A stretch of 64,000 nucleotides of DNA from assembly GCF_902859595.1 (NCBI RefSeq), contig NZ_CADIJQ010000012.1:1-64000 (forward strand), given 5' to 3'. This document shows, in pieces, positions 25,302 to 35,100 of the stretch. A program made the translations under genes and the position numbers. The notes beneath the pieces are model-generated. The model had not been told where the DNA came from and did not search any database. It was given only the letters and a program-made list of their open reading frames with translations. Source of the DNA: Achromobacter kerstersii. Its GTDB lineage: Bacteria > Pseudomonadota > Gammaproteobacteria > Burkholderiales > Burkholderiaceae_B. Each line of letters opens with the position of its first letter. The first letter of the stretch is position 1.

Positions 25302-25593
25302 GCCCGTGGTGTCGGGGGCCTGGGGTGCGCGGGGCAACGATTGCGGTCCGGAGCCTTCGCTCCGGACTGCCCCGTCGTCATCTTCGTCCAGGCCTACGGC
25401 CTTCCCTTCAGATTCCCTCGGGCTTATCGACGCCCCGCGCACCCCAGGCCCCCGACACCACGGGCTCCGTCAGTTGCAATCTCGCGTCAGCTGGGACGAT
25501 TCGTTTTCTTAGGGTTCTCGCCACGTGATTTTTGGTGGTGGAAGATCTTGCGGGGCCCGCTCCAGGCCGGCCGCGCGGGCGGCCTTTTGGAGC
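25302..25593 (-). repeat. Structured repeat element, copy A
   Basis: Read on the minus strand, 5' to 3'. P4 hairpin at 25593-25559 (outer GCTCCA/TGGAGC, inner GGCCGC/GCGGCC). Then GGGCCCCGCA and AGATCTTCC. Then closing stem P1, whose two perfect 34-bp arms lie at 25465-25432 and 25335-25302. Inside P1 are hairpins P2 (25402-25390, AGGCC-GTA-GGCCT) and P3 (25367-25346, GTCCGGAGC...GCTCCGGAC). The variable middle of the P1 arm is GGTGTCGGGGGCCTGGGGT. It lies just downstream of the DapA-family gene, in antisense orientation to it. It could be an RNA, a bidirectional terminator or a mobile repeat. Confidence 0.88.
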
Positions 25594-25676
25594 TTACGCG
25601 TAGTGGTACGTCGTCGCGCTGTTCGCTTCGCGTGTGGCAGCGATGTTCGAGCTCTTCTTCGTGACTTGAAGCCCTT

Positions 25677-25751
25677 AAAAATGCAGTCAGACTGCATTTT
25701 TAATTGCAACAGTGCGCTGGTTCTTTTTAGGAAATGCAGTCTGACTGCATT
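25677..25751. repeat. Two TGCAGTC/GACTGCA palindromes
   Basis: The palindrome AAAAATGCAGTC-A-GACTGCATTTTT spans 25677-25701, and AATGCAGTC-T-GACTGCATT spans 25733-25751. The 11-base half TGCAGTCTGAC recurs five times at 37011-37150, near element copy C. The first could work as an intrinsic terminator in either direction. Confidence 0.8.
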
Positions 25752-26023
25752 AATGCGAACATCGCCAGCGCTTCGTAGGATGGCTGACGTGAGTGACGCT
25801 CTGCGCGAGCACCGATGCACGCTACACAACACCCCTCATCGTCCGTCGCATGATGACCGCCACTTAAACCCCGGTGCGTGGCGCGCAACGAGTTGGCATG
25901 CGCAAGACAGTTCGCGCCGCGCGCCACCCTTTACCCCCCCAAAAAACCTGCGGCGCGAGCATTAGAAAACCGCTCTGCACATTCGCGAAAGCGACTACCG
26001 CGCACACGCCCACCAATGCGTAT

Positions 26024-26286
26024 GCCGAGTAAGGCCGCCCGCGCGGCCGCCACTCGGCGGGCCCCGCAGCACTCGTGACTAAGGCACGTCCTAGCAGCGC
26101 GACGAACCAAGACGCAGGCAGCCCGTCGGCGCGGTGGCCCTGACTGCGCGCAACCTCGATGCGCCCGAGGGAATCTGAAGGAACCCGCCGAAGGCGGGTG
26201 ACGAAGATGACGAGGGGGAAGTCCGGAGCGAAGGCTCCGGACCGCAATCGTGGGCGCGCGCAGTCAGGGCCACCGCGCCGACGGGC
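26024..26286 (+). repeat. Structured repeat element, copy B
   Basis: P4 at 26024-26058 has outer strands GCCGAGT/ACTCGGC and the conserved inner GGCCGC/GCGGCC, followed by GGGCCCCGCA. P1 arms are 26121-26151 and 26256-26286, 31 bp and perfectly complementary. P2 is 26183-26199 (ACCCGCC-GAA-GGCGGGT) and P3 is 26221-26242. The P1 arm middle (CGGCGCGGTGGCCCTGACT) differs strongly from copies A, C and D, yet the partner arm matches it exactly. It is the shortest copy and lacks the GAGATTGCAACTG box. Confidence 0.88.
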
Positions 26287-26378
26287 GACCTACGAAGATC
26301 AACGACCGCCCTCAAAAACCCGACGCCCGCCTCACGAAGACCCTCAACCGCCCCCGAAGCCGACCGCCCCAAAAACCC

Positions 26379-27239
26379 CTACCTCGAATAAGCCGAGAAC
26401 TTAGACTTAGAAATCGACGTAGCTGCCACCTGCACATGCGGCGCCAGTTCTGCTTCCACCTTAGCCACCGTCCACCGCGTCGTCGGCACAGAAATATTGA
26501 TCGCCGCCACCGCAAAACCGCGATGATCCGTGACCGGCGCCGCCACCGAAATATCCCCCAGCACCGTTTCGTTCACGATGATCGCGTAGCCCTTTTCCGC
26601 CACGCGCTGCACGCGGTCCAGCAGCTTCTCCGGGTTCACTTCCGTGTACGGCGTAATCGCTTCCAGGCGCGTCTGCGCCAGGATCTCGCGGCGGTGTTCG
26701 TCAGACAGGCGGGACAGAATTGCCGTACCCGATGCCGTGAAGAACGCCGGCAGGCGGCTGCCTACCGCGATGTCCACGTTCACCAGATGGTGGCCCGGAA
26801 AGCGCGCCACGAACACGATCTCGTGGCCGTCCAGTTCTTGCAGATTGGTCGTCTCACCCAACGTCCGACTGATGTCCAGCAGATACGGCGACGCCTTGTC
26901 GATCAGCTCATTCGCGCGCACATAGTTGTACGAGAATTGCAGCACCTTCGGCGTCAGGCCGTAGTTGCGCGTGTCGGGAATGCGGCGCAGATAGCCCAGC
27001 GTTTCCAGCGTGTAGACCAGGCGTTGCGTGGCGCTGCGGTCCAGGCCCGAGGCGCGTGCGATATCGGCCAGCGTCATGTGGCGTTTCGAACCGTCGAACG
27101 CGTGCAGCACCTGAAAGGCTTTTTCAGTGGAACCGACAAACAGCGACGACCGGGTCCCGGTCGTCGCCTGCGGTTTTTCCGTGTCGTCGATAGTTGTTTT
27201 GCGCACAGAGACCAGCCTATTGAGTTCTAGGGATGCCAC
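26379..27239 (-). CDS. IclR-family transcriptional regulator
   Basis: 286 residues from a GTG at 27239; there is no obvious ribosome site, so the start could be further in. The winged HTH at about residues 35-95 ('TLADIARASGLDRSATQRLVYTLETLGYL') is followed by the IclR effector domain ('GRNY'-like 'RNYGLTPKVLQF', 'GSRLPAFFTASGTAILS', 'GDISVAAPVTDHRGFAVAAINIS'). IclR proteins bind small carboxylates and control catabolic operons. It could control the importer/hydroxyacid operon that ends 1.1 kb away, or the adjacent PhyH gene on the same strand (inference). Confidence 0.9.
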   Translation of the reverse strand: MASLELNRLVSVRKTTIDDTEKPQATTGTRSSLFVGSTEKAFQVLHAFDGSKRHMTLADIARASGLDRSATQRLVYTLETLGYLRRIPDTRNYGLTPKVLQFSYNYVRANELIDKASPYLLDISRTLGETTNLQELDGHEIVFVARFPGHHLVNVDIAVGSRLPAFFTASGTAILSRLSDEHRREILAQTRLEAITPYTEVNPEKLLDRVQRVAEKGYAIIVNETVLGDISVAAPVTDHRGFAVAAINISVPTTRWTVAKVEAELAPHVQVAATSISKSKFSAYSR

Positions 27240-27335
27240 GCAAGAATCAACGCGAGGCGGGATTTGCCGGCCCGTCCTCGCGTATTGCGCTTAATTTAAT
27301 TGTAATTCAATTATTAATATCGAATAACAATGACT

Positions 27336-28100
27336 TTATGCCAATGGCACCCCGGGTTGCGATGCCGAACGCGTATCGGGAATCGGGTGGCAGGACTGCG
27401 GGTGATACGTGTGCACGACCGACAATTTCACGCGGTCGCTGCGGTTGCCTTGCGCGGCGTGCAGCGTGCGGCAATGGAAGAACACCACGTCGCCCGCCTC
27501 AAGGTCAGGGCAGACCGCGCGGGCAATCCACTCGGCGTTTTGCGGCGCGTCGTCGCGAAAGAATTTCTTGTCGTCGAATTGGTCGGGCGTGAAGGCTGCC
27601 GCGTGCGAGCCCGGAATGAACGACAGGCCGCCGTTGTTGCGGGTTTCCGGCCCCAGGGCCAGCCAACAGGACACCAGGTCGGTGTCTGAAAATGACCAGT
27701 AGCGGATGTCCTGGTGCCAGCCCGTCAGGCTGCCATAGGCGGGGTGCTTGGTCATCACGCAGTTGTGGTGAACGGTGGACAGCACCGCAGGTTCGCCGAA
27801 GTAGCGGGCCAGCCATTGGGCAATGCGCGGGTCGGTTGCCCATTGCGCAAACAGCGGGTCGCGGGCGTAGGCGCTTAGCAGGCGGCGCACCGTCAGGCCG
27901 CCTTCAGCGGTGCGGGACTCGGGTGCGCCGGGGTAGCGCAGGTCAGCTTCGTATTCAATGGGCGCCACGTGCTCTTGCAAGTGGCGCTCGGCCAGCGCGC
28001 GCAGCGCGGCGACTTGTTCTGCGGGCACGAACTGGCGCGCCACCACAAACCCCTGCTCGCGCAGGACCGCTATCTGATCATCAGGCAGTAACCCGGACAT
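27336..28100 (-). CDS. Phytanoyl-CoA dioxygenase family protein
   Basis: 254 residues from the ATG at 28100, with GTGAGGA just upstream; a GTG at 28112 is an alternative. Fe(II)/2-oxoglutarate-dependent oxygenase of the PhyH family. 'LTGWHQDIRYW' gives the H-x-D facial pair; 'FIPGSH' and 'FFHCRTLHAAQGNRSDRVKLSVVHTY' give the distal His and the 2-oxoglutarate-binding Arg. It likely hydroxylates a small organic substrate or an acyl derivative. It is on the same strand as, and 96 bases before, the IclR gene. The substrate is unknown. Confidence 0.87.
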   Translation of the reverse strand: MSGLLPDDQIAVLREQGFVVARQFVPAEQVAALRALAERHLQEHVAPIEYEADLRYPGAPESRTAEGGLTVRRLLSAYARDPLFAQWATDPRIAQWLARYFGEPAVLSTVHHNCVMTKHPAYGSLTGWHQDIRYWSFSDTDLVSCWLALGPETRNNGGLSFIPGSHAAAFTPDQFDDKKFFRDDAPQNAEWIARAVCPDLEAGDVVFFHCRTLHAAQGNRSDRVKLSVVHTYHPQSCHPIPDTRSASQPGVPLA

Positions 28101-28228
28101 CTCAATCCTCACACCCCGCGGCGGTTGCGAAGCGTCTGCGTGCGGGGCAGGCGCGTACCGGTCAGGCGCCGGTATACGCGGGGATGGCTAGATTACCAAA
28201 AGCATCGTCCGCGCCGGGCGTGGCCGCG

Positions 28229-29356
28229 TCAGGCGGAGGGTGTTTTTTCTATGGGCGCAGGCACGGGAACCGGCACGGGTGGATGCAAGCGCGCCGCATC
28301 GCGCTCCGTCACTTCGTGGTGCACCCATTCGCGCCACACCGCCACCAGCAACGCCATCAGCACCGGGCCGACGAACAAGCCGACGATCCCCATGGTTTTC
28401 ACGCCGCCCACCAGGCCGAAGAAGGTCGGCAGGAACGGCAGTTTGACAGGGCCGCCCACCAAGCGCGGGCGCAGGGTCTTGTCGACGATGAAGAGTTCAA
28501 CGCTGCCCCACACCATCAGCGCGATACCAGCAACCACATGGCCGGAACCCACCAGGTACAGCGACACCAGCGTGAACGACAGCGGCGCGCCGCCAGGGAT
28601 CAACGCCATGAAACCCGTGACCACGCCCAGCAGCACGGGCGACGGCACGCCCGCCACCCAGTACGCGACACCCAGCACAAAGCCTTCGCCCAGCGCGATC
28701 AGGCCCATGCCGGTTACGGTGGAATTGATGGTGGCCGGCACCACGCGCGAAAAGCGCTGCCAGCGCGCCGGCAGAATGCGTTCGCCCAGCACGTCCAGCT
28801 GAGCCACCATGCGGATGCCGTCCTTATAGACAAAGAACAGCGTGATCAGCATGAACAGCACGGTCAGCAGCAGCTGGAACACATTGCCCGTGGCCGCCAG
28901 CACCATGCGGTAGATGTTGCCCAGATGTTCACCGCTGACGGCTTCGACCAGCGCGCCCAAGGCATGGGGCTGGCCAATATAGGATTCCCAGTACTGCCCC
29001 AGCCGCTCGCCCACGGCGGGCATGGACGTGATCCAGTTCGGCACCGCCACGCCGTGGCGGTTGGCCGCAATGGCCCAGGCGAAGAAGGTGCTGGCTTCCT
29101 TGATGGCGTAAGACAGCGCCAGCGTGAGCGGCACGATCAGTACGACGATGACCATCAGCAGCGCCAACGACGCCGCAATCGCGGTGCGGCCGCCGCAGCG
29201 CACGACCAGGCGCTGGTACAAGGGCCAGCTGGCCAGACCAATAATGAGCGCCGCCAGGGCGGGAACGAGGAAGCCGCTAAGGAAGTAAACCCCTGCCAAC
29301 AAGACAAGCAGCAGCAGCCAACGGGCGATCAGGTAAGCGGGTAGAACAGGCTGCAT
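28229..29356 (-). CDS. AI-2E family transporter (PerM-like permease)
   Basis: 375-residue integral membrane protein with about eight hydrophobic segments and the family's conserved late region ('VTGFMALIPGGAPLSFTLVSLYLVG', 'VELFIVDKTLRPRLVGGPVKLPFLPTFFGLVGGVKTMGIVGLFVGPVLMALL'). Despite the family name, most members are not shown to move autoinducer-2; some are Na+/H+ antiporters or general exporters. The C-terminal 15 residues are a Pro-rich tail. It stands alone upstream of the PhyH gene. Confidence 0.87.
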   Translation of the reverse strand: MQPVLPAYLIARWLLLLVLLAGVYFLSGFLVPALAALIIGLASWPLYQRLVVRCGGRTAIAASLALLMVIVVLIVPLTLALSYAIKEASTFFAWAIAANRHGVAVPNWITSMPAVGERLGQYWESYIGQPHALGALVEAVSGEHLGNIYRMVLAATGNVFQLLLTVLFMLITLFFVYKDGIRMVAQLDVLGERILPARWQRFSRVVPATINSTVTGMGLIALGEGFVLGVAYWVAGVPSPVLLGVVTGFMALIPGGAPLSFTLVSLYLVGSGHVVAGIALMVWGSVELFIVDKTLRPRLVGGPVKLPFLPTFFGLVGGVKTMGIVGLFVGPVLMALLVAVWREWVHHEVTERDAARLHPPVPVPVPAPIEKTPSA

Positions 29357-29514
29357 AGAGCGGATCGACAGTAAGGGCGTTGTAGGCTTTGACTGTCGGA
29401 CTATACAGACGTTTCATAAAATACGAGGGACGCAAGCCCTGTATTTACTACGGGGTTTCCCGTGTTTTGACGGCGTGGCGGACGCGCAGGCCCGCCACGC
29501 GCCACGCGCGATTC

Positions 29515-30588
29515 TTACAGCGCGTACTCCGCCGCCTCTTCACGCGGGCTGCGGCGGCGCTGGGGCGCGGTCTGGATCAGGGCGGGTTCGGGTTGCGGTT
29601 GCGCCATCGTCATCGCGCTGGGCATGCCCAGCTGGCGCTGGTACACGCCGCAGCTTGCCGCCGACGGATCGGTTTCGTCGCGGCCGCTCAGCAGCGGGCA
29701 ACCGGCGAACAATTCCGCCACCCAGTCCGTAAACGCACGCACCTTGGGCGACAACTGCCGGCTTTGCGGGTACAGCACCGAAATCGGCGTTGAACTGGGT
29801 TTCCACTGCGGCAGAATTTCGATCAGCTCGCCCGATTGCAGATGCGGCAATGCCATATAGCGCGCCACCTGGATCAGGCCAAAGCCCTTCAACCCGCAAT
29901 CCAGATACGCGCCGGCCTCGTTCACGGCGACCGTGCCCTTCATGTCCACTTCCTGGTGCTTGCCATCCACCTTGAAGTCCCAGGCGCAGTTGCGGCCCGT
30001 GCGGCTCATGAAGTAATGCACGGCGTGGTGGTCGCGCAACGACTCGATGGTTTGCGGCATGCCGTAGCGCGCCACATACGTGGGCGACGCGCAGGTCACG
30101 GTTTGCAGGGTGCCAATTCGGCGCGCGACCAGGCTGGAATCTTCCAGCTCACCCCCGCGGATGACGCAGTCGACGGCCTCTTGCACCATATCCACAGGGC
30201 GGTCGCCCAAGCCCAGCACCAGCTCGACGTCGGGGTATTTGTCGTGGAAATCACACAATGAGGGAATCAGGATCAGGCGCCCGATGCAGGTCGGCACGTC
30301 GATGCGCAGCCGGCCCTTCAAGCGCAGGGCCGCTTCCTGGAAGCAGGCCTCGGTTTCCTCGACGTCGGCAAGAATGCGCACGCAGTGCTGGTAATAGCCC
30401 GCGCCGTCGGGCGTCAGGCCGATACGGCGCGTGGTGCGATTGAGCAGGCGCACGCCCAGCAGGCGTTCGAGGTTCTGAATGATGGTGGTGACGGTGGTGC
30501 GCGGAAGCGAGAGGCTGTCGGCCGCCCGGGTGAAGCTATTGGCGTCCACGACGCGCACAAACACCTGCATAGCCTGAAAACGGTCCAT
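29515..30588 (-). CDS. LysR-family regulator, probable controller of the RND pump
   Basis: 357 residues from the ATG at 30588. It has an N-terminal LysR HTH ('MQVFVRVVDANSFTRAADSLSLPRTTVTTIIQNLERLLGVRLLNRTTRRI') and a substrate-binding domain. It is about 50 residues longer than usual because of a polar, Pro/Gln/Arg-rich C-terminal tail from about residue 310. It is divergent from the efflux operon across 382 bases, as MexT-type LysR proteins are from mexEF-oprN operons. This supports, but does not prove, that it activates or represses the pump. Confidence 0.88.
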   Translation of the reverse strand: MDRFQAMQVFVRVVDANSFTRAADSLSLPRTTVTTIIQNLERLLGVRLLNRTTRRIGLTPDGAGYYQHCVRILADVEETEACFQEAALRLKGRLRIDVPTCIGRLILIPSLCDFHDKYPDVELVLGLGDRPVDMVQEAVDCVIRGGELEDSSLVARRIGTLQTVTCASPTYVARYGMPQTIESLRDHHAVHYFMSRTGRNCAWDFKVDGKHQEVDMKGTVAVNEAGAYLDCGLKGFGLIQVARYMALPHLQSGELIEILPQWKPSSTPISVLYPQSRQLSPKVRAFTDWVAELFAGCPLLSGRDETDPSAASCGVYQRQLGMPSAMTMAQPQPEPALIQTAPQRRRSPREEAAEYAL

Positions 30589-30970
30589 GGCGGCGGTGTC
30601 CTTTAGGCAAAAAAGTCGGGGTGAACGGAGCATAACCCGATTTCGGCGCTGATTAGTCATTCTCGCCGAACAGTGTTGCCGGAATAGACAGGTTTATCCG
30701 GCCCCACAAAACACTCAGAATGCAAACCATCTTGAAGTGCCCTTGCCTCCCGGCGACCCCACAGGGCATGTCAACCCTCAGCTTCCGTCCCCGCAGAGCC
30801 GCTTCGCCAAAGCGCTCTGACCAGGACTCGCAACTCCGCTTGATGTTGCACCGCAGCATAAGCATATGCAAACGGACGCTAAGGACTGCCATGCCACGGA
30901 CCGCCGCAGCCGCCTCCGCCCCAGGCCCAAACAAGCGCGCTTTCGCTCCTATACCCCTCAAGGAAACATC
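30589..30970. promoter_or_regulatory. Divergent control region of LysR gene and RND pump
   Basis: 382 bases with no credible gene. LysR-type binding sites (T-N11-A with dyad symmetry) are expected here. GCCGGAATAGACAGGTTTAT and CCGGCC around 30678-30702 form a weak inverted arrangement. The pump leader is AAGGAAACATC immediately before the ATG at 30971. I could not identify promoters with confidence. Confidence 0.4.
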
Positions 30971-32167
30971 ATGGTTTCGCGTAATCGTATTGCTATGTTC
31001 GTCGTCTTTGCCGCCGTGCTCGCGGCCGGAGGCGGCTACGCCCTCACCCGCGGCCCGGCCGGCGGCAATGTCGCCATGGCCCAGGGCGCCCCGGCCGCCA
31101 CGCCCGTCGAAGTGGCCGAAGTCGTCACCAAGACCATCGTGGATTGGCAGCGCTATTCCGGCCGCCTGGAAGCGATTGACCGCGTCGACATCCGCCCGCT
31201 GGTCTCTGGCACGCTGACGCAAGTGCACTTCCAGGACGGCACCATCGTCAAGAAGGGCGACGTGCTCTTCACCATCGATCCGCGCCCCTACGCGGCCGAA
31301 GTCGACCGCGCCGCGGCCGCCCTGACGGCAGCCAAAGCCCGCGCGTCGTACACCGCCACGGACCTGGCCCGCGGCCAGCGCCTGCTGACGGACAACGCCA
31401 TCGCCCGCCGCGACTTCGAAGAAAAGCAGAACGCCGCGCGCGAAGCCGCCGCCAACCTGCAAGGCGCGCAAGCCGCGCTGGACTACGCGAAGCTGAACCT
31501 GGGCTACACCCGCATCGAAGCGCCGGTGGCCGGCCGCGTCTCGCGCGCTGAAGTCACCGTGGGCAACGTCGTCGCAGCCGGCGCCGGTTCGGTGCCGCTG
31601 ACGACGCTGGTGTCGGTGTCGAAGATGTACGCATCGTTCGACGTGGACGAACAAACCTTCCTGCGCTACGTGAACCCCGCCCGCAATGGCAAGGCTGGCT
31701 CGGTGCCCGTTGAGCTGGGTCTGGCGAACGAAGACGGCTACTCTCGCACGGGCTTCGTGCAATCGGTGGACAACCGCCTGGATGCAACGTCCGGCACGAT
31801 CCGCGTGCGCGCCGAGTTCGACAACGCCGACGGCTCGCTCTTGCCCGGCCTGTACGCCCGCGTCCGCCTGGGCGGCAGCGACCCGCGTTCTGCCGTGCTG
31901 ATCGATGAAAAAGCCATCGGCACCGACCAGGACAAGCGCTACGTGCTGGTGCTGGACGACAAAAACCACGCCGTCTATCGCCAAGTGAAGCTGGGCGCCA
32001 ACCAGGAAGGCCTGCGTGTCGTGGATTCCGGCCTGGCCGCCGGTGAACGCATCGTCGTCAACGGCCTGCAACGCATCCGCCCCGGCGACGCCGTCGCCCC
32101 GACCGTCGTCCCCATGGTCGCCGCCAAGAGCGCCCCGGTCCAGACCGCCGCGGCCCAACTGAAGTAA
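30971..32167 (+). CDS. RND efflux periplasmic adaptor (MexE-like membrane fusion protein)
   Basis: 398 residues from the ATG at 30971, with AAGGAAAC upstream. A hydrophobic N-terminal anchor ('IAMFVVFAAVLAAGG') is followed by the adaptor domains: a split lipoyl domain ('RPLVSGTLTQVHFQDGTIVKKGDVLFTIDP' and 'APVAGRVSRAEVTVGNVV'), a coiled-coil hairpin (about residues 115-165) and beta-barrel/MP domains. It bridges the inner-membrane pump and the outer-membrane channel. No lipobox Cys is present, so it is anchored by the N-terminal helix rather than lipid. First gene of a three-gene operon. Confidence 0.93.
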   Translation: MVSRNRIAMFVVFAAVLAAGGGYALTRGPAGGNVAMAQGAPAATPVEVAEVVTKTIVDWQRYSGRLEAIDRVDIRPLVSGTLTQVHFQDGTIVKKGDVLFTIDPRPYAAEVDRAAAALTAAKARASYTATDLARGQRLLTDNAIARRDFEEKQNAAREAAANLQGAQAALDYAKLNLGYTRIEAPVAGRVSRAEVTVGNVVAAGAGSVPLTTLVSVSKMYASFDVDEQTFLRYVNPARNGKAGSVPVELGLANEDGYSRTGFVQSVDNRLDATSGTIRVRAEFDNADGSLLPGLYARVRLGGSDPRSAVLIDEKAIGTDQDKRYVLVLDDKNHAVYRQVKLGANQEGLRVVDSGLAAGERIVVNGLQRIRPGDAVAPTVVPMVAAKSAPVQTAAAQLK

Positions 32168-32193
32168 GGCCTGCGCGTCTACAGAGAACGTCC

Positions 32194-35100
32194 ATGAATA
32201 TCTCAAAGTTCTTCATCGACCGGCCGATTTTTGCCGGCGTGCTGTCCATCCTGGTGCTGCTGGCGGGCCTTCTGGCCATGTTCCAGCTGCCCATTTCCGA
32301 ATACCCGGAAGTCGTGCCGCCATCGGTGGTGGTGCGCGCGCAGTACCCCGGCGCCAACCCCAAGGTCATCGCCGAGACCGTCGCGTCGCCGCTGGAAGAA
32401 TCCATCAACGGCGTCGAAGACATGCTGTACATGCAGTCGCAGGCCAACAGCGACGGCAACCTGACGCTGACGGTCAACTTCAAGCTGGGCGTGGACCCGG
32501 ACAAGGCGCAGCAGCTGGTGCAGAACCGCGTGTCGCAAGCGCTGCCGCGCCTGCCGCCGGACGTGCAGCGCCTGGGCGTGACCACGGCGAAAAGCTCGCC
32601 CACGCTGACGCTGGTCGTGCACTTGATCTCGCCGAACGACCGCTACGACATCACCTACCTGCGCAACTACGCCATCCTGAACGTCAAGGATCGTCTGGCC
32701 CGCATCACGGGCGTGGGCGAAGTAACGGTGTGGGGGTCGGGCAACTACTCGATGCGCGTGTGGCTTGACCCGCAAAAGGTGGCGCAGCGCGGCATGACCG
32801 CGTCTGAAGTGGTCGCCGCCATCCGCGAACAGAACGTGCAAGTGGCCGCCGGCGTGATCGGCGCGTCGCCCACGCAAGGCGATGTGCCGTTGCAACTGAA
32901 CGTGAACGCTCGCGGCCGTCTGCAAAGCGAAGAGGAATTCCGCGACATCATCCTGAAGACCTCGCCCGACGGCGCCGTGACGCACTTGTCCGACGTTGCC
33001 CGCGTGGAATTGGATGCACAGGAATACGGCCTGCGTTCGCTGCTGGACAACAAGCAGGCAGTCGGCATGGGCATCATGCAATCGCCGGGCGCAAACGCGT
33101 TGGACGTGTCGTCCAAGGTGCGCGCCGCCATGACCGAGCTGGCGCAAGACTTCCCGCCGGGCGTGGAATACCGCATCGAATACGACCCCACGCAGTTCGT
33201 GCGTTCCAGTATCGAAGCCGTGGTGCACACGCTGCTGGAAGCCATCGCGCTGGTCGTGCTGGTGGTGATTCTGTTCCTGCAAACGTGGCGCGCGTCGATC
33301 ATCCCGCTCTTGGCCGTGCCGGTCTCCATCGTGGGCACGTTCGCGCTGCTGCTGGTGTTTGGCTATTCGATCAACGCCTTGTCGCTGTTCGGGATGGTGC
33401 TTGCCATCGGGATTGTGGTGGACGACGCCATCGTGGTGGTGGAAAACGTCGAACGCAATATCGCGGCGGGCTTGAGTCCACGCGACGCCACCTACCGCGC
33501 CATGCGCGAAGTCAGCGGCCCCATCATCGCCATCGCGTTGACGCTCTGCGCCGTGTTCGTGCCGCTGGCGTTCATGACGGGCCTGACCGGCCAGTTCTAC
33601 AAGCAGTTCGCCATGACCATCGCCATCTCGACGGTGATCTCGGCCTTTAACTCGCTGACCCTGTCGCCCGCGCTGTCGGCCCTGCTGCTGAAAAGCCATC
33701 ACGACAAGCAAGACTGGCTGACCCGTGGCATGAACCGTGTCTTCGGCCGCTTCTTCAACTGGTTCAACAACATGTTTGGCCGCGCGTCCGAGTCCTATGG
33801 CACGGGCGTGTCCGGCGTGATCCGCCGCAAGGCCGGCGCGATGGGCGTGTACGCGGTGCTGGTGGCCGCCACCATCGGCGTGTCGTACCTGGTGCCAGGC
33901 GGCTTTGTGCCGGCGCAAGACAAGCAGTACCTGATCGGCTTCACGCAGTTGCCCAACGGCGCGTCGCTGGACCGCACGGAAGCCGTGATCCGCCGCATGA
34001 GCGACATCGCCCTGAAGGAACCCGGCGTGCAATCCGCCATCGCCTTCCCCGGCCTGTCGATCAACGGCTTTACCAACAGCTCCAGCGCCGGCATCGTGTT
34101 CGTGACGCTCAAGCCCTTTGAAGAACGCAAGGGCGCTGAACTGTCGGGCAACGCCATTGCCGCATCGCTGAACCAGAAGTTTGCGGCCATCCCGGAGTCG
34201 TTCATTGCCGTGTTCCCGCCCCCGCCTGTGATGGGTTTGGGCACGCTCGGCGGCTTCAAGCTGCAACTGGAAGACCGCGCCGCGCTGGGCTACGCCGAAC
34301 TGGACAAGGCCAAGCAGGCCTTCCTGGAAAAGGCGCGCCAAACGCCTGAGCTCGGCCCCGCGTTCTCCAGCTACGAAATCAACGTGCCGCAACTGGATGT
34401 GGACCTGGACCGCGTGAAGGCCAAGCAGCTGGGTGTGCCGGTGACGGAAGTGTTCGACACCATGCAGATCTATCTGGGCTCGATGTACGTGAACGACTTC
34501 AACCGCTTTGGCCGCGTGTTCCAGGTGCGCGCCCAAGCCGATGCGCCGTTCCGCGCCCACGCCGACGACATCCTGCAACTGAAGACCCGCAACGCCGCGG
34601 GCGACATGGTGCCGTTGTCGTCGCTGGTGACGGTGAAGCAAACGTTCGGCCCCGAAATGGTGGTGCGCTACAACGGCTACACCGCCGCCGACATCAACGG
34701 CGGCCCGGCGCCCGGCTACTCGTCTGACCAGGCGCAAGCCGCGGCCGAACGCGTCGCCGCCGAGACGCTGCCGCGTGGCGTGAAGTTCGAATGGACTGAC
34801 CTGACGTATCAGCAAATTCTGGCGGGCAATGCCGGCTTGTGGGTATTCCCGATCAGCGTGCTGCTGGTGTTCCTGGTGCTGGCCGCGTTGTACGAAAGCC
34901 TGACCCTGCCGTTGGCCGTGATCCTGATCGTGCCGATGAGCATCCTGGCCGCCCTGACGGGCGTCTACCTGACGGGCAACGACAACAACATCTTCACGCA
35001 GATCGGCTTGATGGTGCTGGTGGGCTTGTCGGCGAAGAACGCGATTCTGATCGTGGAATTCGCAAGAGAGCTGGAGATGAGCGGCCGCACGCCGTTGGAA

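Larger units (their letters stand above)
25245..26378. other. 1.1-kb gene-free region with two structured repeat elements
   Basis: Between the DapA-family gene and the convergent IclR gene I find no credible coding sequence. It contains structured element copy A (minus orientation), two short palindromes, about 270 bases with no recognised feature (25752-26023) and structured element copy B (plus orientation). Short ORFs here have compositions that follow the repeats. Confidence 0.8.

Noticed and set aside
25752-26023. Possible small gene between structured elements A and B
   Set aside because: Short frames lack ribosome sites, domains or codon bias like the neighbouring genes.
27692-29344. 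550-codon plus-strand frame opposite the PhyH and AI-2E genes
   Set aside because: It has composition typical of antisense frames, while the minus strand carries two recognisable families.
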